Positions 36,761-48,344 of a stretch of DNA of 64,000 bases are shown in pieces (position 1 is the stretch's first letter; every line of letters starts with the position of its first letter). This DNA is from Medicago truncatula (taxonomy: Eukaryota > Streptophyta > Magnoliopsida > Fabales > Fabaceae), in assembly GCF_003473485.1 (NCBI RefSeq), contig NC_053044.1, positions 55,406,091-55,470,090 on the forward strand, written 5' to 3'. The notes under the pieces are model-generated. The model was not told the DNA's origin. It did not search any database and saw only the letters and a program-made list of their open reading frames with translations. A program made the position numbers and the translations under genes.

Positions 36761-37921
36761 TACCATTAGTCCCCTTTTATAATTTAGATTTAGATGCTCT
36801 CATCATGTATTTCATTTATTTACTTCTTGTTCTGCTACTTTTAAATTAAGTTGCTTAAAGTTTTTGTTGTTTGTTTGAATTATTTTCTTGTCTTATCAAT
36901 TTTAGTTACTAGTATATATATATATATAGTGGAAACTTTTAAAGGGTCATGATAGTTCAAAGTAAACTAAAACTTGATCAAATATTATTTTAGTGAATGA
37001 TCAAACTCAATTGTTGTGACCGTTTATATTCTAATCATTTGCAACTCTCATCATCTCTCATTTTAAATTTAATTATCTATGATTTTAAGTTAAAAACCAT
37101 GTCAAAAGCACCAAGGAATTGCATGGGTAGAACAATGAATTGAGGCAGTCTTATGTTGAAATTGGTCAGAGACAATAAAGTGGTTCATTGATACGAATAA
37201 TATGCTTTTTCTTTCACAATCTTTCATTCAATTTTTACAAAAGTGTCATTTTTTAGAGAATGAAATAAATAAAGTAGCTAAAATTTAATACACACTCATT
37301 GCATCGTTTTGTCAATATTGTGATCAAAAGCATCTCATGTCATTTTTAACTCGACTCAACTTGCCGTATGAGCGATGATATACATTGTCGGGAGAGAACT
37401 TATTATCTGTGAAGCTTCTACAATATTAGTATTTGTAAACAAAATAATTCGAAGTAATTGATATTTTTTATACGTGTTCTTGCAAGTTGTTTGGATAATT
37501 GATGAAAAGAATGAATGAAAAATGTAAGAGGATGGAATTGATAAACCACTCAATAGATTACATTAACCATTTAACCGTTTTCTGTGGGAACAGGGGATGC
37601 CTCAACATAAGGCAAGGCAACTACTGTTGTTAGTCTGTTTGAGATTCTATACAACAAGTAAACAATAATTGCGAATGCTAATTAAGTTCACAACAACGAC
37701 CAATTGCATTTATTCCATTTAATAAGAATCTCTATTGGTGTTGCACAAATTCACTATACACAGGTTCAGATTAATACAACCATTGATGCATCAAACATGA
37801 ATAATTTCTACAACCATATGATTATTTTAACTACAAAAAAAAAAGTCTCAAGATATAGCAAAAGGTATGAACCGTAATTGAAAACCATGTTATCTCCGAA
37901 AACACTTCTATAAACCTTATA
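36761..37921. other. Intergenic between convergent genes
   Basis: 3' flank of the OPT gene and of the small minus-strand gene that follows. No other gene or defined repeat; a TA microsatellite lies near 36915. Confidence 0.5.
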
Positions 37922-38167
37922 TCATTGCTTGAGTGTTTTAGCTGAAGATGCAGCATATCTAGCAGAGAAACCGCGGCCTAAAGCTTCTTCGTCGTCCTCC
38001 TCCCAACTACCATCATCAAAATTTTGAGCATAGCTTAAAGGATCATACCTAAAACCACCAACGGTTCTCCTCTTCCACGGCAGCTTCAATTTGAGACGCC
38101 CAAAGCATGAAAGCAACCCTCCTCCACCTGTTTTGCTTCTTCTAGTAGATGATGGACTTGTTTCCAT
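37922..38167 (-). CDS. Small plant-specific basic/acidic protein, 81 aa
   Basis: A single-exon gene. The product starts METSPSSTRRSKTGGGG and then has CFGRLKLKLPWKRR (about 21-34), a conserved-looking GGFRYDPLSYAQNFDDGSW (about 37-55) and an acidic EEDDEEALG. I recognise the LPWKRR...GGFRYDPLSYAQNFD pattern from short uncharacterised plant proteins, sometimes labelled stress-induced, with no proven role. There is no signal peptide or membrane helix. The basic then acidic layout and codon use argue for a real gene. It is convergent with the OPT gene. Confidence 0.8.
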   Translation of the reverse strand: METSPSSTRRSKTGGGGLLSCFGRLKLKLPWKRRTVGGFRYDPLSYAQNFDDGSWEEDDEEALGRGFSARYAASSAKTLKQ

Positions 38168-39954
38168 TGCTAGCTAATTTTTGAGATAGATAGCTTCATT
38201 GAATGAAAACTTAGTGTTAGCTCTCGTGGGGTCTTTTTTTATTCACAACTTCTATTTTAATTTGGTATGGATTTTAAGTGTGTGGTAGAGAATAATATAA
38301 CTTGAGAAGAAACAAAACCCATTTTTTTTGGTTTACAGAATATATAATTGTCCTCTTAAGATTGTTTTTTATGAAAAGAATCTTAGAATGTGAATGGTAA
38401 TTCAGTTAATACTTTCATTAATCTTTATATTCAAATTATAGAGTATGGAGGACCGCTAGCTCTTGATGCCAGAAAGTGTAGCTTATAACTAATACTCAAA
38501 AGGGAACATGTCACATAGTGGAGAATAATTGTTCCTCATTATCGACATACATTTTCAAGTATTCTTATTAGACTAGATCCCTAGTTTCAAAAAGTGAAAA
38601 AAAAATAAAAATTATTGTACTCTGAAGTTTGATCAATTTTTTTTTTTTGAAAGAAAGTTTGATCAAATATGTGTCCATCATCAAATTATTCGACGACATA
38701 TTATATTTTTGTATTAATTTAATTAAAAATAAAAATATATTTTGAATGAATTTTACCAAAATTTTTGCGAAAAGTTATGTAGGAAATGGAGTCTCATAGT
38801 AGACAACTCGGTTGATAAATTGAATGAGTACTAATCAAAGATTTTTTTTTTTTAAGGAAGTACTAATCAAAGATATAAAGTTCAAAATAATAACCTTAAC
38901 ATAATCATTAGTACTTTCTTACCAACTAAAATTTCCCTGTAAGAAAAAAATTGTGTGAATTTACGGATCATGATTTCGAACAATTTATTTTGTTACAACT
39001 CTAAATATAGAAATAATTTTAGCGCACACACATGCATCAAAATATACGCTATTTAATTATTCAAAAATACATTCCTTAAAAAAAAAATATTCAAAATACA
39101 CGTTTAAATCAAAAGTTCGGTTGTATAGTTGTATGTGTTAAAATCCATTTTATTTGGACTTATGACCAAGCAAGTGTTAATGCACCATTTTTTTGTTTTT
39201 TTTGTTTTGAAAGAGTTAATGCACCATTCTAAATAGTAAATTTTACAATATTTGTTGTAATTATAGAATAAGGGTGTGTGGCCATGTAGGGTTAGGTTGA
39301 AATATCAATCCTAGTTGTGCAAGAAAGGGATTTATCTGTTTGATGTTATGGCGGGTAGGGCAAATATTTGGAGGTTTACTTTTTCAAGAGAATATCCCTT
39401 TTTTTGTTATGAGAGAAATATATTGGGAGAGAATAATGCTCCGATTGATGATATAGAAGATCTTTGAGTTTAAAAAGCACTGGCAAAAATATTTAAATTT
39501 TATGTTCCTCCAAAAACATTATCGGGTCAAAATTGTAATTTTTGATTCCAAAACTTGTTGTTTTTACCTGTAGACAAAAACCTTTGAATTTGATACGCTT
39601 TCTAATTTATATTACATGATTGGATGATATACCAAGAGTGGCAGTATCAGCCTTGTGTGGTAGCTGAAGTTTTATCATAGGATCTTGCTAACAAATATGG
39701 TCTATTATTCCTTTTGCTATACCGACTAAAAATAAAACCCCCTTTATTTAATAATTTATTAGAGATATAAATAAAAGTCGGTTATAAATTAGTTAAAGAA
39801 AAAAATTAAGTCTCGCATATAGTAAAGATATAACCTAAACTTGACAAAGAAAAAATATAGAGCCACAAAAATTAATTTTGTAAGTTTAGGATGGGTTATA
39901 TCAAATAAAAAACCTAATAGTCTCGCATATAGTAAAGATATATACGCTTTCTTA
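38168..39954. other. Upstream region of the small gene, no other gene
   Basis: AT-rich, with poly-A/T runs (38638-38648, 38840-38850). The phrase AGTCTCGCATATAGTAAAGA occurs twice (39810 and 39919), each followed by TATA, hinting at a short local duplication. No coding signal. Confidence 0.4.
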
Positions 39955-40086
39955 TGAAATAATGTTTTCTAAAATATAAATGTCAATAAATAACTCTTTA
40001 TATCATAAAATTGATCATTACTTTATAGAATTAGGAAGTAAGAGTACCGAAACATCTCAATTTATAAGTGTACTGTAGAAGTTTCC
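39955..40086 (-). mobile_element. Truncated hAT-like family C copy 3
   Basis: In reverse complement it starts GGAAACTTCTACAGTACAC and follows the outer part of the family C elements at 26038 and 60111 (TTTCGGTACTC, ATGATCAATTTTATGA, TTTAGAAAACAT). The other end is missing. Confidence 0.6.
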
Positions 40087-41848
40087 GTAAGTTTTAAGTG
40101 ATGTTTGCATTTTTCGTCTACGTATCTAACAAAAATGTTTAAAGAAGATAAAAAAAAAAGAATAAACTTGCAATAATTGTCAAAGTACAAATGTCTTCCT
40201 CCTTGAGTTGTACAATGCGCTATATTTTTTTAGAAAAAATAAGAAATTTGATAAGAAATATTTACGTCAAAAAAAGAAAAGAAATTTGAAAAAAATATAT
40301 ATCTCAAACTTCAAATAAAAGCATTCACTATTTTACCCATTAGACAATCACAGATCTCTAGCTTCAATTCATAAGTCATTCTCTATTGATTTTAGAGACA
40401 TCTTTCATGACTATTTCTAGAAACTTGTTCTTCATATACCATTTAAATTCTATCTAGGAAGTTGGCTCTAGAAAAAAAAGGCAAATAAAGTTTTGAAGTA
40501 GATAAATTTGATCATACAAATTAATCCCCTCCGTTCTCAGCAGTGTTGAAGAACCTAAGATTATAGTCTCATAGATTTCTTTATCAGTTTATCTTTGTCC
40601 GACACAAACACTCGGAGCCAATACTCCAACCTATAGTTGTATTCAACAACACTTGATTTCTTCTCATGATTGCTCCCTCATATTACAGCCTCTATTCTTG
40701 CATGACAACTCCATCCATATTAATTCCAATTATTTGTTTCCCTGGATTCATGCATAACGGTTCCATCAAATTATTTATTTGTCATGACTTATTCATAATC
40801 TTTCTTTCAATTTGTAGTCTCATTCTAACCATAGCAGCTCCCTCATTCTTACATTTTGCAAAACATGTACAGCTACAAAACCATGTACTCTTGATTCCAA
40901 AAGAAAAATAATATACATAAGAGCCTTTGTTTTCTGTACCACCTAAAGTATATCATAAATTCTCCACTATAACAAATTAACTAACCAAATGCAGTAAATA
41001 CAAATCTGAACATGTAATAGCTTCAAAAATAAAAAAGATTAATTAGTTATATAAACATGATAGCATGAAATATTGAATCATTTCATGAAGCACGTTTATA
41101 TAAACATGATAGCTTACTTAATTTAAATCCTAAAAAATACAAATTCAAAATGAAGCACACCAACAATGTTACCATTCACCCATTTATGTTTTAACGTGAG
41201 ATGTATGAGATGGTGAATAGAAAAGCAAGAGCAACAGAATAGCATGTGGGAAAAAGGTCTGTCAAGAATCAACATATCATACTTCAACTGTGAGATCGTA
41301 TACCTTAAACTTGTGTTAGAAAATTAAGAATATTAAGTATAAATTTAAACTTTATTCAGTGAAGAGATCAAATGACTTAACATGACTATACCTGCACACT
41401 TAATTAATAGTTTAGAAAGAAAGAAAAATAAAAACAGAGCATTTGATTTGAACCCTTCAATTTGATGCATTTCACTTGTCTGCATTCTTTTATTTACTCA
41501 ATTGTATGTAACGGGGTTGATTTGCGAATACAAAATAACAATCATCAAATAATGAATATCAAAACTATCTTGCAAACATTAATAGCCAACATGATAAGTT
41601 TGGAAGAATAAACTTTGGAAATCAACTTTATAGTTTGAAGGTGAAACGTATTTTCCTAATCGTATTGTTTAGAAGCCAAACAATGTCTATTGTAGAGCTT
41701 TTTTTGCCGCAGAAGATACACCAATGGGGAAGAAGAATTACCACAATAGCTGCAATGAAAAAAAGCAAACCGATGCAGAGTATATATATATATCTACAAT
41801 AGCTGCAATGAAAAAAGAACTCCCACAATAGAGCATTGAAAAATGGTA
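40087..41848. other. Intergenic, nothing recognised
   Basis: No supported gene. A frame of 81 codons near 40666-40911 has no family resemblance. Confidence 0.45.
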
Positions 41849-42129
41849 CTCCCTCCGTCCCAAATTGTATGACGTTTTGGGCATTTCACACATATTAAAA
41901 AATGTAATTAATATTGTGTGGGAAAGAGATATTATGAGTTATTTTACAAAATTATCCTCAATAAATGATATGAGAAAGATAAATGAAGGAATTGAAAGAA
42001 GAGAGGGTAATAAATAGTTAAGGATATAATAGGAAAAGTATCGTTAATTTTTCATTGGTATTGTAAAGCGACATACAATTTGGGACAAATATTTTTTCTA
42101 AAGTGACATACATTTTGGGACGGAGGGAG
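41849..42129. mobile_element. Stowaway-like MITE, family A copy 2
   Basis: 281 bp between TA dinucleotides (41847-41848 and 42130-42131), with ends CTCCCTCCGTCCCAAA and TTTGGGACGGAGGGAG. TA duplication and CTCCCTCCGT termini are typical of Tc1/mariner Stowaway MITEs. Same length as the copy at 61868, with about a dozen differences by eye, so both are recent. Confidence 0.9.
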
Positions 42130-42131
42130 TA

Positions 42132-43712
42132 GTAATAATGAGGCACCGCTTTTTTGCATTGGAATTGTATCCAATAGGTTATACTCCATGACTCTTATTC
42201 AAATTTGAATGTTATCGGAGGGCGGTGCATATGCATTGGAAATAGGGTGGGAATAGATAGTGGTGTGGGATATAGCAGTAAGGGAGCTTCTACGCTGCAG
42301 TCATACAACTGACTTTTTTGGAAAAGTTAATTTTGATCTTAATGTTTGATTCATTTTTAAATTGTTGATTACTCATTAATGATCAATAATCATTCATCTA
42401 GTAATGTTTGCAACATCTTGGACTTACATGTACTATTTTATCGTTGACATCTTTAACATGCAAACAGAGTTGATGATATTATGTGATAGTCTTAAGTGTT
42501 ACACTATGTGGGGTATTACACTTAAAACAAGGTAGGATAAAATTAGATTAAGTGTAATCTTGTTAATCTGATGAATTGATGATACTATGATGACTGAACT
42601 TTTGATGCCACTATACAAACATTTGGGGAGTTACTCACTACACTTTTGATGTTATAGTATTAACTTCACCAGAAAAGTCATTCTCATGACTTCACCTCAG
42701 AATTTTCCTAGTAGTAAATGTCGTACAACATTGTACATGTATCTGCCTTTATTACTAAAACTTGTAACCAGAACGCGCGCGCACACACACACACATACAT
42801 ATATATATCATGGGAAAGAGAGTAGAATAATATGTACATGAGGATAGGGTATATTAATTTTACACATTCACATTCCTTATGTATATGCATCGGCAATTAG
42901 CAAATGTTGTAGGAGGGAAATTTAAAAATTGAACTTAGCTTGATGAGTAGGAAAAGCACTAACCAAAATTAAATGCTTGGGTGATGGAAGGAAAATATTA
43001 GGTTAAAATTAGGGTGAACAATAGCTTGACCAGACAAGCTTTAGTAAGAAAGATATGTTATCCTAATGGAGTATTTAAGTCTAATTGTATTATTTGATGT
43101 AATCGTCTTTATCATAGGGTCTTGCTAACAAGTGTCCTAAAGACATTGTTTAATGAAACCATAAATAGAAATATTCTCTCAAAACATAAATCAAACATAT
43201 GAAAAAGCAATATTCACACATATTTTTATGCAAAAGTTATTACTATTGATTGCTAAAACCCCAAAGGCATTTGTTAGCAGTTTTCTTATATTAATACACA
43301 ATTCATTTATACTTGGACATTTTCTCTCTTCCACGACCTCTATCAAAATTTTGAATTTGGTACCAGAGCACATGGTATCCTCCGCGAGAATATGTTATGA
43401 TGCACTTGAGTGATTTTATTGGGGGTGCCAAAAATTATATGTGTGTGGAAGGGTTTGAAATGCATATTAAAACAATAATATTTGGTATTGTGGTAATTGT
43501 TGCTTAAATATTACCCCCAAAAGCGAGGGTTTGATTTATAGTAAGGACTTTTTTTATTTTATTATTAAAATTAATAATATGTACAACTGAAGGTGTAAAC
43601 TGAGTATCAAACTTTGACCCCTTATTAGGAAGAGAGAGAAACCCCCTCCCTTTCCACGAGATAAGATGCACAATTTATCAAAGAATTATGCCTAATTTAG
43701 TATATATAAATT
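42132..43712. other. Intergenic with a GC/CA/TA microsatellite
   Basis: Mostly featureless. At 42774-42810 there is a compound microsatellite of GC, CA, then TA units. No gene. Confidence 0.5.
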
Positions 43713-45074
43713 AGGGTTAATAGGCTTTTACCCCCTGTCATATGGGTGTCTTTTGGTTTACTCTCTAGGAAAAAAAAATTGAAGATTCCCCCTTCTAAAA
43801 TTTAGATTCTTTGGTTTTCAACCCTTATGGCATCTGACTGTACATTTCAATCTATGTGGCACACTGAGTCACATTTAATTGATTAGGTGGCGTACTGATT
43901 GTATAATTATTTTTATTTTAAATTTTTTTTATTGCATCTCACTAACATGTCTTTATTTACAATTATAAAAAAAAACTTCATAGATTTTCCAGAAACTTCA
44001 TAGAAAATCAGCAACAACATCAACAACAACAAATTTTCGGTGGTTTTTTCAAATCCAGGATTTTTTCACTGAGAGAACAACAACAATATTGGTGGTTTTC
44101 AAACCCATAATTTTTTTCACTCTCCAACAACAACAACAACAACCTTCTGCATCACCACCAACAACACTACTAATGCTTGAACTAGCAGCCATCCAACCAC
44201 CACATCAACACCGCCGTTAAACCCGTCACCGTAGTATCCACCACAACGTCGCCGTCACAATCACAACCGTCGTCACCGCGCACGACCTCCAACCATCGCA
44301 GATCCATCACCGTCAAACTCGACCACCATCTTCATACACGACTTGATTTTGATTTGAGAATAGAAGAGAAGAAACAATCATGGGGATTTGGGAAGAGAAG
44401 AGAAGAAAAGAGAGAAGAAGATAAGATTGGAGAAGAGGAAAAGAGAGAGTCGTTTGAATATTTTTTTTTTAAAAAAAAAAAAAAAAAAAAACTTAACCAA
44501 CCAAATCTCAATTGGATCAGTGTTTTCCTTATTGTTTTGTTTAGAGAAGGGTTAGCATTAGCATGTATTGCTGTTATGGGTTTGAGTAGTGTTGTTTTGA
44601 ACTAAATTAAGAAGCAAAAGTAATAGACACAAACAATTGAGATTTTGTTGTTGTTCTATTGAATCCATCTTTAGATTTTGCATAGTTTGGACTTGGGTAT
44701 AAGGAGAAATAATTGATGATAAAGGCAAGAACAGAATGGGAAGAAGAGAGAAGAAGAGGCCGCTGGAGAAGAAGATGAGAAAAAAAATTGGGATTTTTTA
44801 ATTAAGCATTAGGGGTACTTTAGACATTTCACATCTTTAGGATTAATTTTTATAAAAAAATATTATATGTCCCACGTGGAATTTAACCAAAAAAAAATCA
44901 AAACTAAAAAGAATAACACATCATCGTGCCACATCATCTCATTGATCCAGTCAGATGACTTGGGGGTGTAAACCAAATAATCTTGATATTTCAAAGGGGA
45001 ATCTTCAAGTTTTTTTTTCATAGAGGTATATTAAAAGACGCTCATATAACAGGAGATAAAAGCCTATTAACCCT
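43713..45074. mobile_element. 1.36-kb long-TIR element with a gene-like GC-rich core
   Basis: Ends AGGGTTAATAGGCTTTTA and, inverted, the same. The arms stay alignable for roughly 165 bp or more (GAAGATTCCCC, CATCTGACTG, ATGTGGCAC). TATAAATT occurs directly at both borders (43705-43712 and 45075-45082), an 8-bp, perhaps 9-bp, target duplication. The core at about 44000-44345 is CAACAACAAC-rich, then far richer in C and G than anything nearby (ACCGTCGTCACCGCGC). It looks like a captured piece of a host gene, leader plus coding. No transposase. Confidence 0.7.
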
Positions 45075-45082
45075 TATAAATT

Positions 45083-45698
45083 AATTGAAGAGTGTCGTGG
45101 CTTCGGTCCGCTCTTGAGAAGACCACCATTGTTAACCACTTAATTACAACTAAATTGTCTTTTCATGTTGATTTGGACCCACATTTCCCCTCAAATACAT
45201 ATACAATAATGAAAATCTAGTATTAGTTTGAAGCATTACCACTTCTGAGTAGCCAACAATTGTAGTATCCCATGTATTAGGGAAATGAAGTCTTCATAAT
45301 GTAAAATTTGGTTGAAAGATAAAAATAAGTAGGACAAATAATTTTATAGTTGGATTAATTTAATCTTATCTATAAGAAAAGGTACATTTTAGAAGAAAAG
45401 ATTGATACACAACTCTTTGTTGAGTAGATTATGATTGTATTTTTATTATAATTATATATTTATTTATTTTTTTGTTAAAATTATTTACAAATTTTTAATA
45501 ATAGACTTATATTATATACATATTAATCCTCGCTTAAAATGCGACTGCCATTACAAACCAAGTAAAACTCTCGTCATGGGCTAAATGAATGCAAACACTG
45601 GCTTTATTATATTGGCTGCTGATATAATTTATGACAACCAGTTGATTAATATTTTCAAAAGGAATAAATTTAAAAATTAATGATAATTTAACAATAAG
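45083..45698. other. Intergenic, nothing recognised
   Basis: AT-rich spacer up to the tRNA gene. Confidence 0.5.
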
Positions 45699-45770
45699 GT
45701 CGTTGTAGTATAGTGGTAAGTATTCCCGCCTGTCACGCGGGTGACCCGGGTTCGATCCCCGGCAACGGCG
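45699..45770 (+). tRNA. tRNA-Asp (GUC)
   Basis: 72 nt with a complete cloverleaf: acceptor GTCGTTG against CAACGGC, D-loop GTATAGTGGTAAGTAT, anticodon stem CCCGC/GCGGG around the loop CTGTCAC (anticodon GTC), and T-arm GGGTTCGATCCCC. No intron. It is followed at once by a seven-T polymerase III terminator (45771-45777). The sequence is that of the standard plant cytosolic tRNA-Asp. Confidence 0.97.
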
Positions 45771-45777
45771 TTTTTTT
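45771..45777 (+). terminator. Pol III terminator of tRNA-Asp
   Basis: Seven T residues directly after the discriminator base of the tRNA, the usual polymerase III stop signal. Confidence 0.85.
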
Positions 45778-46091
45778 ATTTATTTCGAAATGTAGGGGCT
45801 GTTGTTTTGAGAATTGGATTGAACGCTTTTTCCTTGCTATTCGTAACTGATTCTTTCTTTTGTTCTTGATAATGATAAGATTTTTTTATTAAACACTAAT
45901 GTATGACTAATTAACTTTGTAAAAAAAAACTAATTAAGTTTAAGAATTCGCTCTCAAAAAAAAGTTTAAGAATTCATTCAGAATATTTATTATGTTATTA
46001 TATTGTATTTTATACACCACCAAAAACTCAATTCGTAAATGCAATTAGTCTAGAATGGATCTAGAAGTTTCGAGTATATACATATATATTA

Positions 46092-46382
46092 CTTCCGTCC
46101 TTAATTATAAGATTATTTTGAGAATTTTTTTTATCTTTTTTTATAAGACCCATTTGCTATTTCCAACTACATTAATTATTTCTTTACATATATGTCCCTA
46201 TTAATTATACATCTTTTTCTTCAATCAACAATAAATAACATGTTGAAAACATAAACCATCTCTCTCTTAAAGGATAAAATTGTAAAAATAATACTAATTA
46301 CAAACATATTTAATACAAATATTCACTATCTTAATTCCCGTTATTTTTTCAAAAGGATCCTATAATTAGGGACGGAGGTTGT
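46092..46382. mobile_element. Stowaway-like MITE, family B copy 1 (diverged)
   Basis: Ends CTTCCGTCCTTAATTATAAG and CTATAATTAGGGACGGAGG, within TA-type borders. It is homologous in reverse orientation to 60594-60877 (AACTACATTAATTA, CTTTACATATATGTCCC, TAAAGGATAAAATTGTAAAA). The ends are worn, so it is older than the family A pair. Confidence 0.7.
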
Positions 46383-46750
46383 AATATTTTTATTGTTTTA
46401 AACATAAGTTGTCGTTTTAGTTTCTTTAAAAAAATTCTTCGATTTTTGTCCTCCAAAAGTTTTTCATCTCCCAACAAAAAATTAGTTTTTTTTTCCACAA
46501 AACCTGAATTAAATATGATTTTTTAAAAATATTTTGGCGGTTAAAATTTCATATTTAATTCATGATTTGGTGAAAATTTCTATTTTTTTAGAAATTTTTA
46601 CAGTATTCTACACAATTTTTTTAAAAATTACAAATGCTACACATGAAATAACTTTAAAATAGAGACCAAAAGTGGTGATTGAAAATTTTATGAGGACTAT
46701 AAGTCGAAGAAAATTTTTAAAGGGCCTAAGACAATGTAAGAGAATGCTTG
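46383..46750. other. Intergenic, AT-rich
   Basis: Inverted fragments around TTTAATTC(A/T)... (46510-46570) suggest a worn foldback repeat. Nothing else seen. Confidence 0.35.
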
Positions 46751-46779
46751 GAAAAAGAAGAGAAAACTATTTATATGGG

Positions 46780-47070
46780 CTGAGAGCGTGCTTGTTCGCT
46801 TACGCGAAGAAGAGTTCGCTTAAGCGAACCTCCAGGTAATCTTCTGTTGACCATTGAGGAGCTGCCACGTGGTCCTTATCTTCTGAAGTTGGATGAAACT
46901 TGCTCAAGCGAACCTCAAGCGAACTTGTGAGCGAACTTTCCTGGAGCTCTCTGGAACTTGTTCGCTTAAGCGAACTGAACTTTTCTCATGAGCGAACTGA
47001 AGGCGTGCTTGTAAGCGAACAAGCTGGTTGCTCTCTGGAACTGGTTCACTTAAGCGAACGGACCTTGGTT
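46780..47070. repeat. Cluster of TTCGCTTAAGCGAA palindromes
   Basis: The 14-bp palindrome TTCGCTTAAGCGAA or close variants occur at about 46812, 46967 and 47045. Half-sites GAGCGAACT, CAAGCGAAC and GTAAGCGAAC lie between (46906, 46917, 46929, 46992, 47012). Overlapping frames on both strands reflect the repeat, not a gene. It may be non-coding sequence of a retroelement, since similar CGCTTAAGCGA-type words occur in legume repeats, but I see no LTR ends. Confidence 0.65.
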
Positions 47071-47940
47071 CAGAAGCTTCCTTCTTTTGGTCCTTGCTTG
47101 TCATTTCCTGCATAAATTGGCTAGAATCAGGCATGTAAAGCATAAATGGTAAAATTACACTCAAATGGTAGCTTTTCCTTAGATAACTTGCAAAACAAGT
47201 CACAAATTTGCCTAAGTTAACACATGAAATATGTTACTTTTGAGCACTTATCATACATATAAATTAAATCCATCACACAAACTAAAATAATGAAATCTAT
47301 TTATTTATTTTTAGGCCGTCAATCTTTTAAAGCTTGGTATTATTAATTTTTCTCTAATAAATGTTAAAATAAGATGATTCATTTCTAACTCATCAGCACT
47401 TAGAATAAATTACACAAATTTCTTCTAACTTAATCAAGATATTGAGTTTGAATATGAGTTTAGAAATATAGTAGTGTTAAATTTTTTAGAAAGAGATTGC
47501 CGTTTATTGAAGTCAATGAGACTCGAGAGATTAATTTCTCCGTTTGTCCACCGAAGAGACTCGATTTACAACAAAAAAAGATGGCTCATTTCCCTGAGTG
47601 AAGAACAAAACGGCGAGTGAATTGACGCATTTAAAATTGATTAAACCTCACCATAGTTTTATTAAAATTTCTATATGAAGAATCTATACAAGAAAGAGAA
47701 GAATCCATGAAAATATGATATTTGACCAATTAGATTCTAGCGAATTGTAAATGGGCTACTGGCTGATGGGCAAGGATCTCTCCGGTGAACTGTTCACTGG
47801 ATGTGGTGCGGTGTAAATCTTTATCATTCAATAGTTATTTAATGATCTTGACCAAGTCAAGTAGAGGAAAATGTGTGGCTGTGATTCCACAACACTCTCC
47901 AGTCACGGAAGACAATCTGGTATTTTCCATTTTATATTAG
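47071..47940. other. Intergenic, nothing recognised
   Basis: No gene found. Confidence 0.45.
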
Positions 47941-47944
47941 ATAA

Positions 47945-48055
47945 TTTGTGAGCTCACACAATTTAATTATGGAGAAATGGAGTGTCCAGGGTTCGAACCC
48001 CGACCATTGTATATAAAATGCAATATCCCTACCAACTGAGCTAAGCTCACGGGAA
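47945..48055 (-). mobile_element. tRNA-derived SINE, minus strand
   Basis: On the minus strand it begins TCCCGTGAGCTTAGCTCAGT and continues TGGTAGGG (A box), then GGGGTTCGAACCCTGG (B box). This is the same head as the SINE at 31715. The 3' part is different or decayed and no target duplication was found, so the left limit is approximate. It lies 290 bp downstream of the lyase stop codon. Confidence 0.7.
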
Positions 48056-48344
48056 TGAACTAAACCAAAATTATTGTTGAGGAAAGTGGATTTTTGTGCT
48101 TAAAAATAAAAATACAAGGTGGACAAAGCATGATAAATTTTTAAAAAATTGAGAGTAAATCCTTAATTTGAATTAAGGTGTCTATACATTAAATAACGAG
48201 GAACTCTCTAATTTTATTTATTATTTGATATCAATATGCTAGACAATATAGAACTTTTTTTAGGGAATATAGAACTTATTTTCTATTGATTGGAGTTGAA
48301 TGAGATTATGATATTTTCCAAATGAATATTCTCTACAAGAATCT

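Noticed and set aside
40666-40911. 81-residue hydrophobic frame
   Set aside because: No start context, no splice partners, no family pattern, and the AT/CT-rich composition of the surroundings explains the hydrophobic residues.
44354-44605. 83-residue frame in the TIR element
   Set aside because: Glu/Lys-rich start from a GAAGAGAAGA repeat followed by a poly-A derived Lys run; low complexity.
46900-47203. Overlapping open frames on both strands (71 and 99 residues)
   Set aside because: Both are built from the repeated GAGCGAACT/CGCTTAAGCG words; Ser/Leu/Glu-rich repetition without any domain is expected from the palindrome cluster.
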